Shown here piece by piece: positions 18,035 through 28,129 of a stretch of DNA of 64,000 nt (the stretch's first letter is position 1; every line of letters begins with the position of its first letter). Made by a program: the position numbers and the translations under genes. Under the pieces are notes generated by a model. The model was not told the DNA's origin, did no database searches, and saw nothing but the letters and a program-made list of their open reading frames with translations. This DNA is from Collinsella aerofaciens (GTDB lineage: Bacteria; Actinomycetota; Coriobacteriia; Coriobacteriales; Coriobacteriaceae): the NCBI RefSeq assembly GCF_015553355.1, contig NZ_JADNGN010000006.1, forward strand, positions 1 to 64,000. The letters are read 5' to 3'.

Positions 18035-19157
18035 TATTGTTCACTCCGTTCCTTGAAGACATAAGCGCGGGTTTGACTGCATTTTTTATAAGCCAAGTGA
18101 CAACTGGCACGGCAACTGCATCGCCGAATGCGTAGCGAATCTGAGCATCCGAGAAGCCGCTAAACTGACATGAGTCAGCACCTTGGAGACGGGCATATTC
18201 AGTTCCAGTCATCCAGCGAACTTCTATTTTTCCGTTTTCGCATATAACGACTGCCTGTCTTGATGAGCCGCCGCGAGCCGTTCTTAGACATCCGGCAATT
18301 TCTTCTTCACGGATTTCCCAGCGCACAACGCCCGATCGCGTGCGACGGTAAGCAGTGCGAACAATTTTTTCTTTGGCATTTAAGAAGCGCTGAAGGCGCT
18401 CTGCTTGATGCGGTGCAAGTGAGTCGATAAATGCTTGCACTTGGTTTTTGTTCCACCAACGCTTGTCGTCCTCGGGAATATTTTCAACAACCGTTGCAAG
18501 GCCCCTCATGCGAAGTGGGCTCGGTTCGTTTAGGTGAGAGACGTGCGTAATGAGTGAAGGGTCGGAGTGAATCCAGGAGACCTTTTCAGGTCGAAGCGAG
18601 GAATCGAGTCGGCTGTTGGGAAGAGGGTTTTTTAATCCGACGACAAACATGCGGGGGCGTGACTGGGGAAGCCAGTGCCGTGCATCGATAAAATAGGCGT
18701 CGCATGAATAGCCTAAACGATTAAATTCCTGGCAAACGAGTCTAAAGTCATCACTGTTATTAGACGTGGCAAGGCCGATGACATTTTCGAGAACAAGTGC
18801 CCGCGGGGCACGATCGCTCATTCCTTCGATGGCCTTAATAAAGCCAAAGAACGCACTGGACTCTTTGCCAGAGATAAGTCCCTCCCTGTTTCCCGCGAGA
18901 GATAAGTTTGTGCAAGGGCTTGACGCCCATGCGATGTCGGCTTGGGGTATTAGGTCGGGGTCGAGTGTGTGAACATCCTGCTCGACTAGATGTTCATCGC
19001 CCCAACACTGGCTGTACATGGCGCATTTAGTATGGTCTATGTCATTTGCCCAGATTGTTTTGATTCCGGCTTTTGCCATGCCGGCACGAGCCAAGCCAAT
19101 GCCTGAAAAAAACTCAAGCGCGGTTAGTTGTGGCGAGAACTGCAGAATGTTGTGCAT
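17997..19157 (-). CDS. DNA (cytosine-5) methyltransferase, type II RM
   Basis: 386 aa with the m5C motifs in order: I 'ALEFFSGIGLARAGMAKAG', II/III 'WANDIDHTKCAMY', IV 'SSPCTNLSLAG' with the catalytic Cys, VI 'LVLENVIGL', VIII 'QSRPRMFVVG', IX 'IAGCLRTARGGSSRQ' and X 'AFGDAVAVPV'. It flips and methylates cytosine in a recognition site that cannot be read from sequence; the target domain lies between VIII and IX. It heads a two-gene RM unit with the overlapping endonuclease gene. Located between the two halves of the methionine synthase system, on the same strand. Confidence 0.93.
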   Translation of the reverse strand: MHNILQFSPQLTALEFFSGIGLARAGMAKAGIKTIWANDIDHTKCAMYSQCWGDEHLVEQDVHTLDPDLIPQADIAWASSPCTNLSLAGNREGLISGKESSAFFGFIKAIEGMSDRAPRALVLENVIGLATSNNSDDFRLVCQEFNRLGYSCDAYFIDARHWLPQSRPRMFVVGLKNPLPNSRLDSSLRPEKVSWIHSDPSLITHVSHLNEPSPLRMRGLATVVENIPEDDKRWWNKNQVQAFIDSLAPHQAERLQRFLNAKEKIVRTAYRRTRSGVVRWEIREEEIAGCLRTARGGSSRQAVVICENGKIEVRWMTGTEYARLQGADSCQFSGFSDAQIRYAFGDAVAVPVVTWLIKNAVKPALMSSRNGVNNNGNDQLLLERAR

Positions 19158-19266
19158 GTACTGGCTTTCAGATAGTTGTTATTTGGCATCTAATGGTACT
19201 TGTTTGTGAGGACATCCGCTTACATACGGATGAGATTCCCTCGATACCGTGCCATCAATTGACATT

Positions 19267-20058
19267 TTATTCAGAATGCGAATAGCAGGTGGTGTGGGCG
19301 GCACGGAAGCGGCAGTTCTCGCGCATGCGGCAGATATTGCAGGTGGGGCGGCTTTGGGCGTCGTGGACCTCGCCATCGAACAGGCCGATCACCGCGGTCA
19401 CGCTTTTGGTGGGCATGAGCAGGCTGGTGGGCGTGACGGTCAGGCCGATAAGCCGCGTGGCGTTGAGCGCATTGACGATCGAGCGCTGGGCCGAGAGCGG
19501 GCAGTCGCCGTAGCCGGGGCTAAAGCGCCAGTTGCCGGCGAGCCCATGAACGGCGGCGTCCGTCTTGACCTGCTGGTCCATTTGCTCAACGGCGGCTTCC
19601 ACGTAAGCGGAGCACGCGGCGTCGAGCACGGCGCCCTCCAGGGGATGTTGGGCTCCCGTGGTGCGCAGGCGACGCTCGGCGTCCATGCCGAGGGTGCATG
19701 CCATGAGCGCGGCAAAGCGGGCGTCTTTGAGATGTCGATAGATATCACGACCGCGCAGCTCAACGTTGGTGCCGACCAGACGGATGCAAGGCTTGCCCTG
19801 CTCGTCCACGCCCGTGGCATCGATGGCAAATACGCGGCGCACGCCACGGGGCTCAATGTCCAATTCCAGACGCTCGACCACAAGCTCAATACGCTGCGAC
19901 AGCTCGGGCTCAATCTGCTGGCCGCCGTAACCCAGATACCGCAGCATCTCGGCACGGTCGACACGGGGATGGTGCGCAGCATCGACACGGTAAAGCGCCG
20001 GCGACGCAAGGTCGGCCGGCACTTCGACAGCGGTTGTATCGATGTGCGGTTTTTCCAT
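19267..20058 (-). CDS. Methionine synthase reactivation (activation-domain) protein, stand-alone
   Basis: 263 aa. It corresponds to the C-terminal activation domain of MetH, encoded separately: 'RFSPGYGDCPLSAQ' near residue 180 and 'VTPTSLLMPTKSVTAVIGL' near residue 213 are its signature. It ends with a cysteine cluster (C-x2-C-x5-C and a further Cys). It would bind SAM and, with a reductant, remethylate cob(II)alamin on the short MetH encoded at 14464. The ATG at 20058 overlaps the metF stop (TAATG), showing translational coupling. The downstream metH is separated from it by the inserted RM pair. Confidence 0.88.
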   Translation of the reverse strand: MEKPHIDTTAVEVPADLASPALYRVDAAHHPRVDRAEMLRYLGYGGQQIEPELSQRIELVVERLELDIEPRGVRRVFAIDATGVDEQGKPCIRLVGTNVELRGRDIYRHLKDARFAALMACTLGMDAERRLRTTGAQHPLEGAVLDAACSAYVEAAVEQMDQQVKTDAAVHGLAGNWRFSPGYGDCPLSAQRSIVNALNATRLIGLTVTPTSLLMPTKSVTAVIGLFDGEVHDAQSRPTCNICRMRENCRFRAAHTTCYSHSE

Positions 20059-20930
20059 TACCCCAGGCGCTCCATAATGGTCGCGGCGATCGCAGGACGG
20101 TTCATAGTGTACAGGTGCAGGCCGTCGGCGCCGTGCTCCTTGAGGTCGCAAAGCTGGCGGGCGGCATAATCTACACCGGCTGCCTGCAGGCTCTCGGGGT
20201 CATTCTCGTACTTGGCGAGAATCTTGATGACGGGGGAGGGCAGCGACGCGCCGCACATAAAGACCATGCGGCTGATCTGCGACTTGCCCATAAACGGCAT
20301 GATGCCCGCGGTAATGGGCACGGTGATGCCGGCCTTGTCGGCAAGCTCGCGAAAACGGTAGAAGCACTCGTTATCAAAGAAGAGCTGCGTCACAAAGAAG
20401 CTCGCGCCGGCGTCCTGCTTTTGCTTGAGGTGTTCGACCGAGAGGTTGAGATCCTCACAGGCAATGTGGCCCTCGGGGTAGGCTGCGGCGCCCACGCAAA
20501 AGCCGGCGTCGACGAGCTCGGGGATGAGGTCACGGGCGTAGGCGTAGTCGGAGGCGGGCTTGTCGTCCTCGGTCGCGCCGGCAGGGAGATCGCCACGCAG
20601 GGCCAGAATGTTTTCAACGCCGGCGGTGCGATACTCGTCGATCTTGGCGGCGATGTCGGCGTGGGTGCGGCCCACGCAGGCGAGGTGTGCCACAGAGGGC
20701 GTGTCGAATTCGCTCGAAATCATATGCGCGATGGGGGCGGTGGTGGCGCCGTTGCCCGAGCCGCCGGCCGAGCAGGTGACCGAGACAAAGCTCGGCGAAA
20801 GCTTGCACAGATTGCCTGCCACTTCGCGAGCCGTGTCGAGGGTGAGCTCGCCCTTGGGCGGGAACATCTCAAACGAAACGGGCGCGGTGCCCTGGGATGC
20901 TGCCTGCTTAAAAACCTCGTCGACGCGCAT
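20058..20930 (-). CDS. metF: 5,10-methylenetetrahydrofolate reductase
   Basis: About 290 aa, usual size. It makes 5-methyl-THF, the methyl donor for MetH. 'VSFEMFPPKG' near residue 20 carries the conserved Glu; 'SVTCSAGGSGNG', 'ALRGDLP' and 'FFVTQLFFDN' line the FAD and folate sites; 'PITAGIMPFMGKSQISRM' is near residue 195. The start at 20930 follows AGAGGAGC. First gene of the minus-strand methionine operon metF - reactivation gene - (RM insertion) - metH. Confidence 0.95.
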   Translation of the reverse strand: MRVDEVFKQAASQGTAPVSFEMFPPKGELTLDTAREVAGNLCKLSPSFVSVTCSAGGSGNGATTAPIAHMISSEFDTPSVAHLACVGRTHADIAAKIDEYRTAGVENILALRGDLPAGATEDDKPASDYAYARDLIPELVDAGFCVGAAAYPEGHIACEDLNLSVEHLKQKQDAGASFFVTQLFFDNECFYRFRELADKAGITVPITAGIMPFMGKSQISRMVFMCGASLPSPVIKILAKYENDPESLQAAGVDYAARQLCDLKEHGADGLHLYTMNRPAIAATIMERLG

Positions 20931-21356
20931 ATCGTGCTCCTCTAGATACGTAATAGTGTGATGTGCTGTAAGGATTCTACAGCACCACTGTGTCACGGTG
21001 GAGTTTCACTCGTTATTCGGGGATACCAATCAAAGATGCCTTGCTATCGGCTTTCTCTATAACAGAGCGGCTAATCTAGGCACGGACTATAAAGACTGGT
21101 ATCTGATGCAAAATACCAGTTAATAGAGCTCCATCCCAAATTGTCTACCCTTAAACCATGGGGAGAGGTCTGCAATTTATGCAGTTGATTGGCTGTTGAG
21201 GGTGGCAACGCCGCCTCGATAGGGTAACCTCATTGATTGGTTTCGCGACAGCAACATAACGGTAATGTCGCGGAAACACGGCGAGTCTAAGCTATGGCTC
21301 GTTCGTTAGTAATCAACACCGCTTCTCACGCGGTGCCGATACGAAGGGAGTTCCGT
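20931..21356. other. 426-bp divergent intergenic region (metF / glnN leaders)
   Basis: Contains two inverted repeats: ACTGGTAT / ATACCAGT (21095-21120) and a longer one, GTTTCGCGACA / TGTCGCGGAAAC with one bulge, at 21240-21277, about 80 bases before glnN. They could be operators or leader hairpins. No riboswitch consensus that I know (cobalamin, SAM) is visible upstream of metF. No coding potential. Confidence 0.6.
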
Positions 21357-23444
<2,088 letters not shown>

Positions 23445-23475
23445 AGCGTAACTGACATATCGTCACGGTATTGAG

Positions 23476-23507
23476 CCGGGGTCCGCATCATGTGGGCCCC
23501 GGTTTTT
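23476..23507 (+). terminator. Rho-independent terminator of glnN
   Basis: CCGGGGTCC / GGGCCCCGG stem followed by TTTTTG, 30 bases after the stop. Confidence 0.9.
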
Positions 23508-23582
23508 GTTTGCGAAGGACGTTTAGGAGTCCGTTTTGCAACTGATTCGCCCACGTAATAAGGGGTCGTGGGCAAAAAACGT

Positions 23583-23771
23583 CAAATATGAGTACTGTCA
23601 CAAGTCCTGTAGCATTATCTTTTTACAAAATATGCAGTATTACGCAACATATGTCCAAGTACTTAGCCGATAAACGTCTGCAATTTTTCCGCCGTAGGAC
23701 GCCTGACGGCTAAATCGCCTTCTGAAGGCATGAAATCGCTGTAACTAAAATGGTAACAGTACTCATATTTG
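23583..23771. repeat. 189-bp element bounded by 16-bp perfect inverted repeats
   Basis: CAAATATGAGTACTGT at 23583-23598 and its reverse complement at 23756-23771 bound AT-rich non-coding DNA, unlike the GC-rich surroundings. It resembles a miniature inverted-repeat element or a degenerate mobile element; no open frame inside looks real. Confidence 0.7.
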
Positions 23772-23810
23772 CCATTTTTTACCCGCTGGCTTTGCGATGA
23801 TGCCGGGGTC

Positions 23811-24098
23811 CGCACCCTGCCGGGTTCGAATCCCGGCATATCGGTAGCAAAAAGCCCGCTACCGAATTGGTAACGGGCTTCACATCTCAAATGGTGCCCC
23901 CAGCGGGATGTCCGCGTGCGGCTGGCGCCGCCCGCTTTCGCTGCGTCGCTTCGCTCCTTGCGTGCTGCGCTGGAAAACGCTTCGCGTTTCCTCAGCTCCG
24001 CACCCTGTCGGGTTCGAATCCCGGCGCATGGGTAGCAAAAAGCCCGCTACCGCGAGGGTAACGGGCTCTTCAATTCAAATGGTGCCCCCAGCGGGATT
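23811..24098. repeat. Two degenerate copies of a tRNA-arm / terminator / tRNA-3' block
   Basis: Block 1 (23811-23909) and block 2 (23997-24098) share the same order. First is a plus-strand tRNA T-arm fragment (CGCACCCTG(C/T)CGGGTTCG... then AATCCCGGC). Next is an intrinsic hairpin (AAGCCCGCTACC ... GGTAACGGGCTT). Last is the reverse complement of the tRNA-Glu 3' end (TGGTGCCCCCAGCGGGAT). Block 2 runs into the intact tRNA-Glu; block 1 is a broken copy. Neither plus-strand arm belongs to a complete tRNA. On the minus strand the hairpin of block 2, followed by TTTTT, is the terminator of tRNA-Glu. Confidence 0.8.
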
Positions 24099-24156
24099 CG
24101 AACCCGCGATATCCACCTTGAAAGGGTGGCGTCCTTGGCCGCTAGACGATGGGGAC
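24080..24156 (-). tRNA. tRNA-Glu (anticodon TTC)
   Basis: On the minus strand the RNA starts GTCCCCATCGTCTAGCGGCC. The anticodon arm is CCACC-CTTTCAA-GGTGG, giving anticodon TTC. The T-arm contains GGGTTCGAATCCC, and the 3' strand TGGGGGC pairs with GTCCCCA, followed by an encoded ACCA. A terminator lies just downstream at 24036-24070 (minus strand). Confidence 0.96.
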
Positions 24157-24166
24157 AGCGGGAAAG

Positions 24167-24194
24167 AGTATAGCAGACTTTTTTAGCCGTTCAC
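24167..24194 (-). promoter_or_regulatory. Promoter of tRNA-Glu
   Basis: Minus-strand -10 TATACT (24167-24172) and -35 GTGAAC (24189-24194) with a 16-bp spacer, 10 bases upstream of the tRNA 5' end. The IS inserted 38 bp beyond the -35 box, leaving the promoter intact. Confidence 0.65.
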
Positions 24195-24216
24195 ATATCG
24201 TTGGCAAACTGAAAAA

Positions 24217-24232
24217 CCACCACAAAGGTGCC
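24217..24232. repeat. Left copy of a 16-bp direct repeat flanking the IS
   Basis: CCACCACAAAGGTGCC at 24217-24232 is repeated exactly at 25867-25882, on either side of the IS. It reads as a target-site duplication. The right copy is also the left half of a hairpin whose partner arm (CCTTTGTGGTGG) follows at 25890-25901. Confidence 0.8.
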
Positions 24233-25866
24233 TTGATTATCGACTTCATCCGAACACCTCCCACATTCATCCGTACATGTACGGATGAATGTGGGAACCC
24301 GATACCCTGAGGGCCGGACCGGCCGGCCCCGGAAGATCGGAGGACGGCATGTCCAGAAAGAGGAAGAAGGGTTCCGCGAAAGCGGCCCCGAGGGCCTACG
24401 GAAGGCTCACGAGGCACGAGCGGGACACGGTCCAGAGGATGCTGGAGCGCAGGGCCTCGTGCAGGGAGATCGCGAGGGAGCTGGGCAGGTCGCCCTCGAC
24501 GGTGAGCGCCGAGGTGGCGTCGCACAGGTTCGTGACGGCGCCGAAGCCCAGGCGCGGCGAGCGCGTGGGCGCCGACACCGACCTGTCGTCGGCCTGCCCG
24601 CGCCTGGCGGCGTGGCCGCGCTGCTGCAACGGGTGCGGCCGCTACCGCGCGATGGGCTGCAAGCGCCGCCCGCACGTCTTCTACGAGGCCCGCGCCGCGC
24701 AGCTGTGCGCCGACTCGGTGCTCGTCTCGTCCAGGCGCGGGATCGACGCCGACGAGCCGGCCGCGGCGGCCAGGCTGGAGGCCATCAGGGACTGCCTGCG
24801 CCGGGGGCTCTCGCCCGAGCAGATGGCCGCATGCAACGGAGGGCCGGTGGACCTGTCGCCGTCGACCATTTACCGCTGGGTCGCGGCGGGCTACGACGGC
24901 ATGACCAACATGGAGCTCAGGCGCAAGGTCGGCTACAGGCCGAGGAGGCGCGCCGCCGTCCGGTCGGCCACGCGCCACTCCGCCCGCAGGTCATACGCCG
25001 CGTTCCTCGCCCTCGGGGAGGACGCGTGCGCCGCGGCCTGGGAGATGGACACCGTCGAGGGCGCCCGGGAGGACTCGGCCTGCCTGCTCACGCTGCTCCA
25101 CCGCCCCAGCAGGCTCCAGCTGGCGCTCCTGCTCGGGGAGAAGACCTCCGGGTGCGTCGCGGCCGCCCTGGAGGGCGTCCGGGCGGTCCTCGGCGCAGAC
25201 GGGACGCGCCGCGTGTTCCGCGCCGTGCTCACCGACAACGGCGCCGAGTTCTCCGACGAGGGCGCGATCGCCGCGCTCCTCGGCGAGGGGCCCGGCGAGA
25301 CGAGGCTGTTCTACTGCGACCCGCGCCGCAGCGACCAGAAGGGCGCCTGCGAGCGCAACCACGTCGAGATCAGGAAGCTGCTGCCCAAGGGCGCCGGGCT
25401 CAGGTTCGACCGGCTATCCCCGGCCGACATGGCGCTCGCCATGTCGCACGTGAACTCCGAGCCCCGCGGCGCGCTCGGCTTCTCGACGCCCGCGCGCGCC
25501 TTCAGGGCGATGCTCGGGGACGATGCGGCGGCGCTGCTTGACGCCTACGGCGTGGAGGATGTGCCTCTGGCCGAGCTCGACCTGACGCCGGGACTCATCG
25601 AGAGGGCGCGCGCAGAGAGGGGCGATGCCCCGCTGGCCTAGCCTGAAGGCAAAACGGAATAGACTGACCGACCGTCCGGCTGAGTCTGGGAAGAGGTGCC
25701 GGGCGGAGGGCGGAGCATGGCCACCGGACCCATCGAAACACATCTCCACCGTTCCTTCAACTGGGAAAACGGCGCCCCCGGGGCCCGGATGGGGCCTCGG
25801 GGGCGTTCGGCTAGCTGCGGGAACGGCCTGTCCGCCTAATGTGTTCGGCTGAGATCGGAAATCAAC
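24233..25866 (+). mobile_element. Complete IS30-family insertion sequence
   Basis: About 1.63 kb. The left end TTGATTATCGACTTCATCCG and the reverse complement of the right end (TTGATTTCCGATCTCAGCCG) agree at 20 of 25 terminal positions, giving imperfect inverted repeats. It contains one transposase gene and a 38-bp palindrome (24259-24296), and is flanked by 16-bp direct repeats. It is inserted between tRNA-Glu and the murT-gatD fusion, at a hairpin beside the fusion gene's 3' end. A second copy begins at the left edge of the window in the opposite orientation. Confidence 0.9.
24349..25641 (+). CDS. IS30-family transposase
   Basis: 430 aa from the ATG at 24349 (GGAGG upstream); an earlier in-frame ATG lies within the terminal region without a site. 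An N-terminal helix-turn-helix 'TRHERDTVQRMLERRASCRE' leads to 'IARELGRSPSTVSAEVASH' (HTH_38 type), as in IS30. The C-terminal DDE catalytic core shows 'AAAWEMDTVEGA' (first D), 'AVLTDNGAEFSD' (second D) and 'DQKGACERNHVEIRKLLPKG' (E). It is very GC-rich, with different codon use from neighbouring core genes. Full length with no frameshift, so the element may be active. Confidence 0.93.
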   Translation: MSRKRKKGSAKAAPRAYGRLTRHERDTVQRMLERRASCREIARELGRSPSTVSAEVASHRFVTAPKPRRGERVGADTDLSSACPRLAAWPRCCNGCGRYRAMGCKRRPHVFYEARAAQLCADSVLVSSRRGIDADEPAAAARLEAIRDCLRRGLSPEQMAACNGGPVDLSPSTIYRWVAAGYDGMTNMELRRKVGYRPRRRAAVRSATRHSARRSYAAFLALGEDACAAAWEMDTVEGAREDSACLLTLLHRPSRLQLALLLGEKTSGCVAAALEGVRAVLGADGTRRVFRAVLTDNGAEFSDEGAIAALLGEGPGETRLFYCDPRRSDQKGACERNHVEIRKLLPKGAGLRFDRLSPADMALAMSHVNSEPRGALGFSTPARAFRAMLGDDAAALLDAYGVEDVPLAELDLTPGLIERARAERGDAPLA

Positions 25867-25901
25867 CCACCACAAAGGTGCCTGTCCCCTTTGTGGTGGT
25901 G
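25867..25901. terminator. Right IS-flanking repeat forming a hairpin
   Basis: CCACCACAAAGG-TGCCTGTC-CCCTTTGTGGTGG folds into a 12-bp stem. It lies just beyond the stop of the murT-gatD gene (minus strand), so it probably terminated that gene before the IS entered its left half. Confidence 0.6.
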
Positions 25902-25906
25902 GGGTG

Positions 25907-28084
25907 CTAGGGGAGGAGCTTCATGGCGGCGTCATGGGCGGCGTGCTCGTAGGTGTCATCGAGGGGTTTGAGCGGCAGCAGGGCGGCGGCCTGTGCATCG
26001 CCACGCCGCTCGAGAGCGTGGGTAATGAGCCAGTCGGCGAGCTCGGGGTTCTTGGGCAGCGCTGGTCCGTGCAGGTACGTGCCGATGACGCCCTTGTAGA
26101 TGAGGCCCTCAAGGCCATCATCGCCGTTGTTGCCGGTACCCGTGACGACGGACGTTCCGAGCGGCGTGGCCTTTGCATCGAGCAGGGTGCGGCCGCCGTG
26201 GTTCTCGAATCCCACAAAGGGCTCGGGTGCCAGGTCGGTCCTGACGGCGACGTTGCCGATCAGGCGGTCGGAGCCGCGTACGGTTTCGGCGGCAATGACC
26301 CCCAGACCCTCGATGCGATCCTCGCCCATGTAGTACGAACGGCCGAGCAGCTGATAGCTGCCACAGATGGCGAGCAGCGAGCCGCTGTCCTCAACATAGG
26401 CCGCAACCTTGTCTTTTTGAGCGAGCAACTCGTGTGCCACGGCCAGTTGGTCGCGGTCGGAGCCGCCGCCCATCATGACGATATCGGCATCGGTGAGATC
26501 GAGCGCCTCGCCCATGCGGACCTCGTCCACGCGCACGGGAATGCCGCGCCAGGCGCAGCGGCGCTCGAGGGCGATGACATTGCCGCCGTCGCCGTAGAGG
26601 TTAAGGGCATCGGGATACAGGTAGACGATGCGCAGCGGGCGCGAAAGCTCGACTGGCGCGATGCCGACGGGGACGGTACTGCCATCGGCACACGTTGCAG
26701 CGCGGGCAGCAACCGTGGCTGCATCGGCACCCTTCAGCCCATCGAGTTCTTTGACCAGCGGCGGGAAGGCCGTGTAGTTGGCGACGGCATAGAAAGTGTC
26801 GCCTGCGGCTTCATCCACAACGGCGCCAATTGCCTGCGCGACGTCCGAGATAATCGCGGCATCGATGCCGGCGTACTTGAGGCGCACCTGCATGTCGTGT
26901 GCGCGCGTGCCGCCGGCAAAGGCGACAAGTCCCGGCGTGTCGGCGATGCGCTCAAAGTCGACGTCGTAGATCCACGATACATCGTGGCCGTCGGCATCGT
27001 TGTCGTTGAGGAAGAAAGCGCAGAGTCTGCCGCCTGCCGTCTTAATGGACTGGATTTGTCGATCGAAGCCTACGGGATTCTTAGCCAGGTTGGCCTCGAC
27101 GGTGCGGCCGGCGATATCCCAGCGGCCCATGCGTCCGCCGGCGGGCACATAGGCATCGAGCGTGGGCTGCAGGTGCGCCATATCCACGCCTAACTCATGT
27201 GCGGCAAAGAATGCGGCGGCAACGTTGTAGACCATGTACAGGCCGTTGTAGCGTGTGGCGATGTGTGCGGCAGCCGCGTCGGGCGCAGATCCAAAGACCA
27301 GGTCAAAGCCGTAGCCGTCGCAGCCGAGCTCCACGCCCGTCACGCGACGGACAAGCGCAGGGCGTGCCCAACCGCACGAGGGGCAATGGTAGGCGCCGAG
27401 CTGGCCGTATTGCACGTAGTCATACTCCAGCGGCGCGTTGCACTGTGAGCAAAAACGTGAGTCGCTAATGCGGTCAGACTCGGTGTTGGTGGCGCCGTCG
27501 ATGCCAAAGGCAATACTCGCGTTGGGAACGCGCGCGGCAATCGAGGCGCACAGCGGGTCGTCGGCGTTGTAGATGAGCGTCGTTGCCGGCGAAAGCTCCA
27601 ACGCGTGGGCGATGACCTCCTGGGTGTGATCGATCTCGCCATAGCGATCCAGCTGGTCACGGAACAGGTTGAGCAGCACAAAGTACGTCGGCTTGAGCTT
27701 GGGCAGAACGCGTACGGTGTAAAGCTCATCGCACTCAAAAACGCCCACGCGCTTGCCGCTGCTGGTGTGTTTAAGGCCGCCGCGGGCCTCGAGCAGAGCA
27801 CCTACCACACCAGGCTCCATATTGTTGCCGGCACGGTTGCACACCACGGCAGCACCGCTGGCAGCAACGGCGTCGGCGATGAGGTTGGAAGTGGTGGTCT
27901 TGCCATTAGTACCCGTAATCACCACGCTGCGGTCGACAAGGCCAGCGAGGTCGCTCAGCAACTCGGGGTCGATCTTCATGGCGATGCGGCCGGGGAGTAC
28001 GCCGCCCTGGCGCTTAAGGACGGAGCGCAGCCCCCAGCGAGCGATATCGCTCGAGGTGCAGGCAAGAGATGAGCGGAGGTTCAT
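25907..28084 (-). CDS. murT-gatD: Fused lipid II isoglutaminyl synthase (MurT-GatD in one chain)
   Basis: 725 aa. Residues 1-about 460 are MurT: the Mur-ligase P-loop 'ITGTNGKTTTSNLIADA' near 58, 'FECDEL' and 'LLNLFRDQLDRYGE' near 125, a four-Cys ribbon 'CSQCNAPLEY...YHCPSCG' near 210-238, and 'NLAKNPVGFDR' with the DUF1727 region after it. Residues about 483-725 are a GatD-type class I glutamine amidotransferase: 'LYPDALNLYGDGGN', the nucleophile in 'LLAICGSYQLLG' near 575 and the His in 'GTYLHGPALPKNPELAD' near 670. Together they amidate D-Glu of the lipid II stem peptide to D-isoglutamine. These are two subunits in staphylococci and streptococci; here they are one polypeptide with a short linker. 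The start at 28084 has TAGGAACGG upstream. Confidence 0.9.
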   Translation of the reverse strand: MNLRSSLACTSSDIARWGLRSVLKRQGGVLPGRIAMKIDPELLSDLAGLVDRSVVITGTNGKTTTSNLIADAVAASGAAVVCNRAGNNMEPGVVGALLEARGGLKHTSSGKRVGVFECDELYTVRVLPKLKPTYFVLLNLFRDQLDRYGEIDHTQEVIAHALELSPATTLIYNADDPLCASIAARVPNASIAFGIDGATNTESDRISDSRFCSQCNAPLEYDYVQYGQLGAYHCPSCGWARPALVRRVTGVELGCDGYGFDLVFGSAPDAAAAHIATRYNGLYMVYNVAAAFFAAHELGVDMAHLQPTLDAYVPAGGRMGRWDIAGRTVEANLAKNPVGFDRQIQSIKTAGGRLCAFFLNDNDADGHDVSWIYDVDFERIADTPGLVAFAGGTRAHDMQVRLKYAGIDAAIISDVAQAIGAVVDEAAGDTFYAVANYTAFPPLVKELDGLKGADAATVAARAATCADGSTVPVGIAPVELSRPLRIVYLYPDALNLYGDGGNVIALERRCAWRGIPVRVDEVRMGEALDLTDADIVMMGGGSDRDQLAVAHELLAQKDKVAAYVEDSGSLLAICGSYQLLGRSYYMGEDRIEGLGVIAAETVRGSDRLIGNVAVRTDLAPEPFVGFENHGGRTLLDAKATPLGTSVVTGTGNNGDDGLEGLIYKGVIGTYLHGPALPKNPELADWLITHALERRGDAQAAALLPLKPLDDTYEHAAHDAAMKLLP

Positions 28085-28129
28085 GAAACCGTTCCTAACG
28101 TAAACGACATGGTCGGGTCGAGTGCGTCA

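Noticed and set aside
20931-21290. Cobalamin or SAM riboswitch upstream of metF
   Set aside because: The operon's B12 link made this worth checking, but I see no B12-box or SAM-I core sequence on the minus strand.
23811-23836. Complete plus-strand tRNA near the T-arm sequence
   Set aside because: Only the T-arm and part of an acceptor are present; no D-arm or anticodon arm can be folded upstream, in either block.
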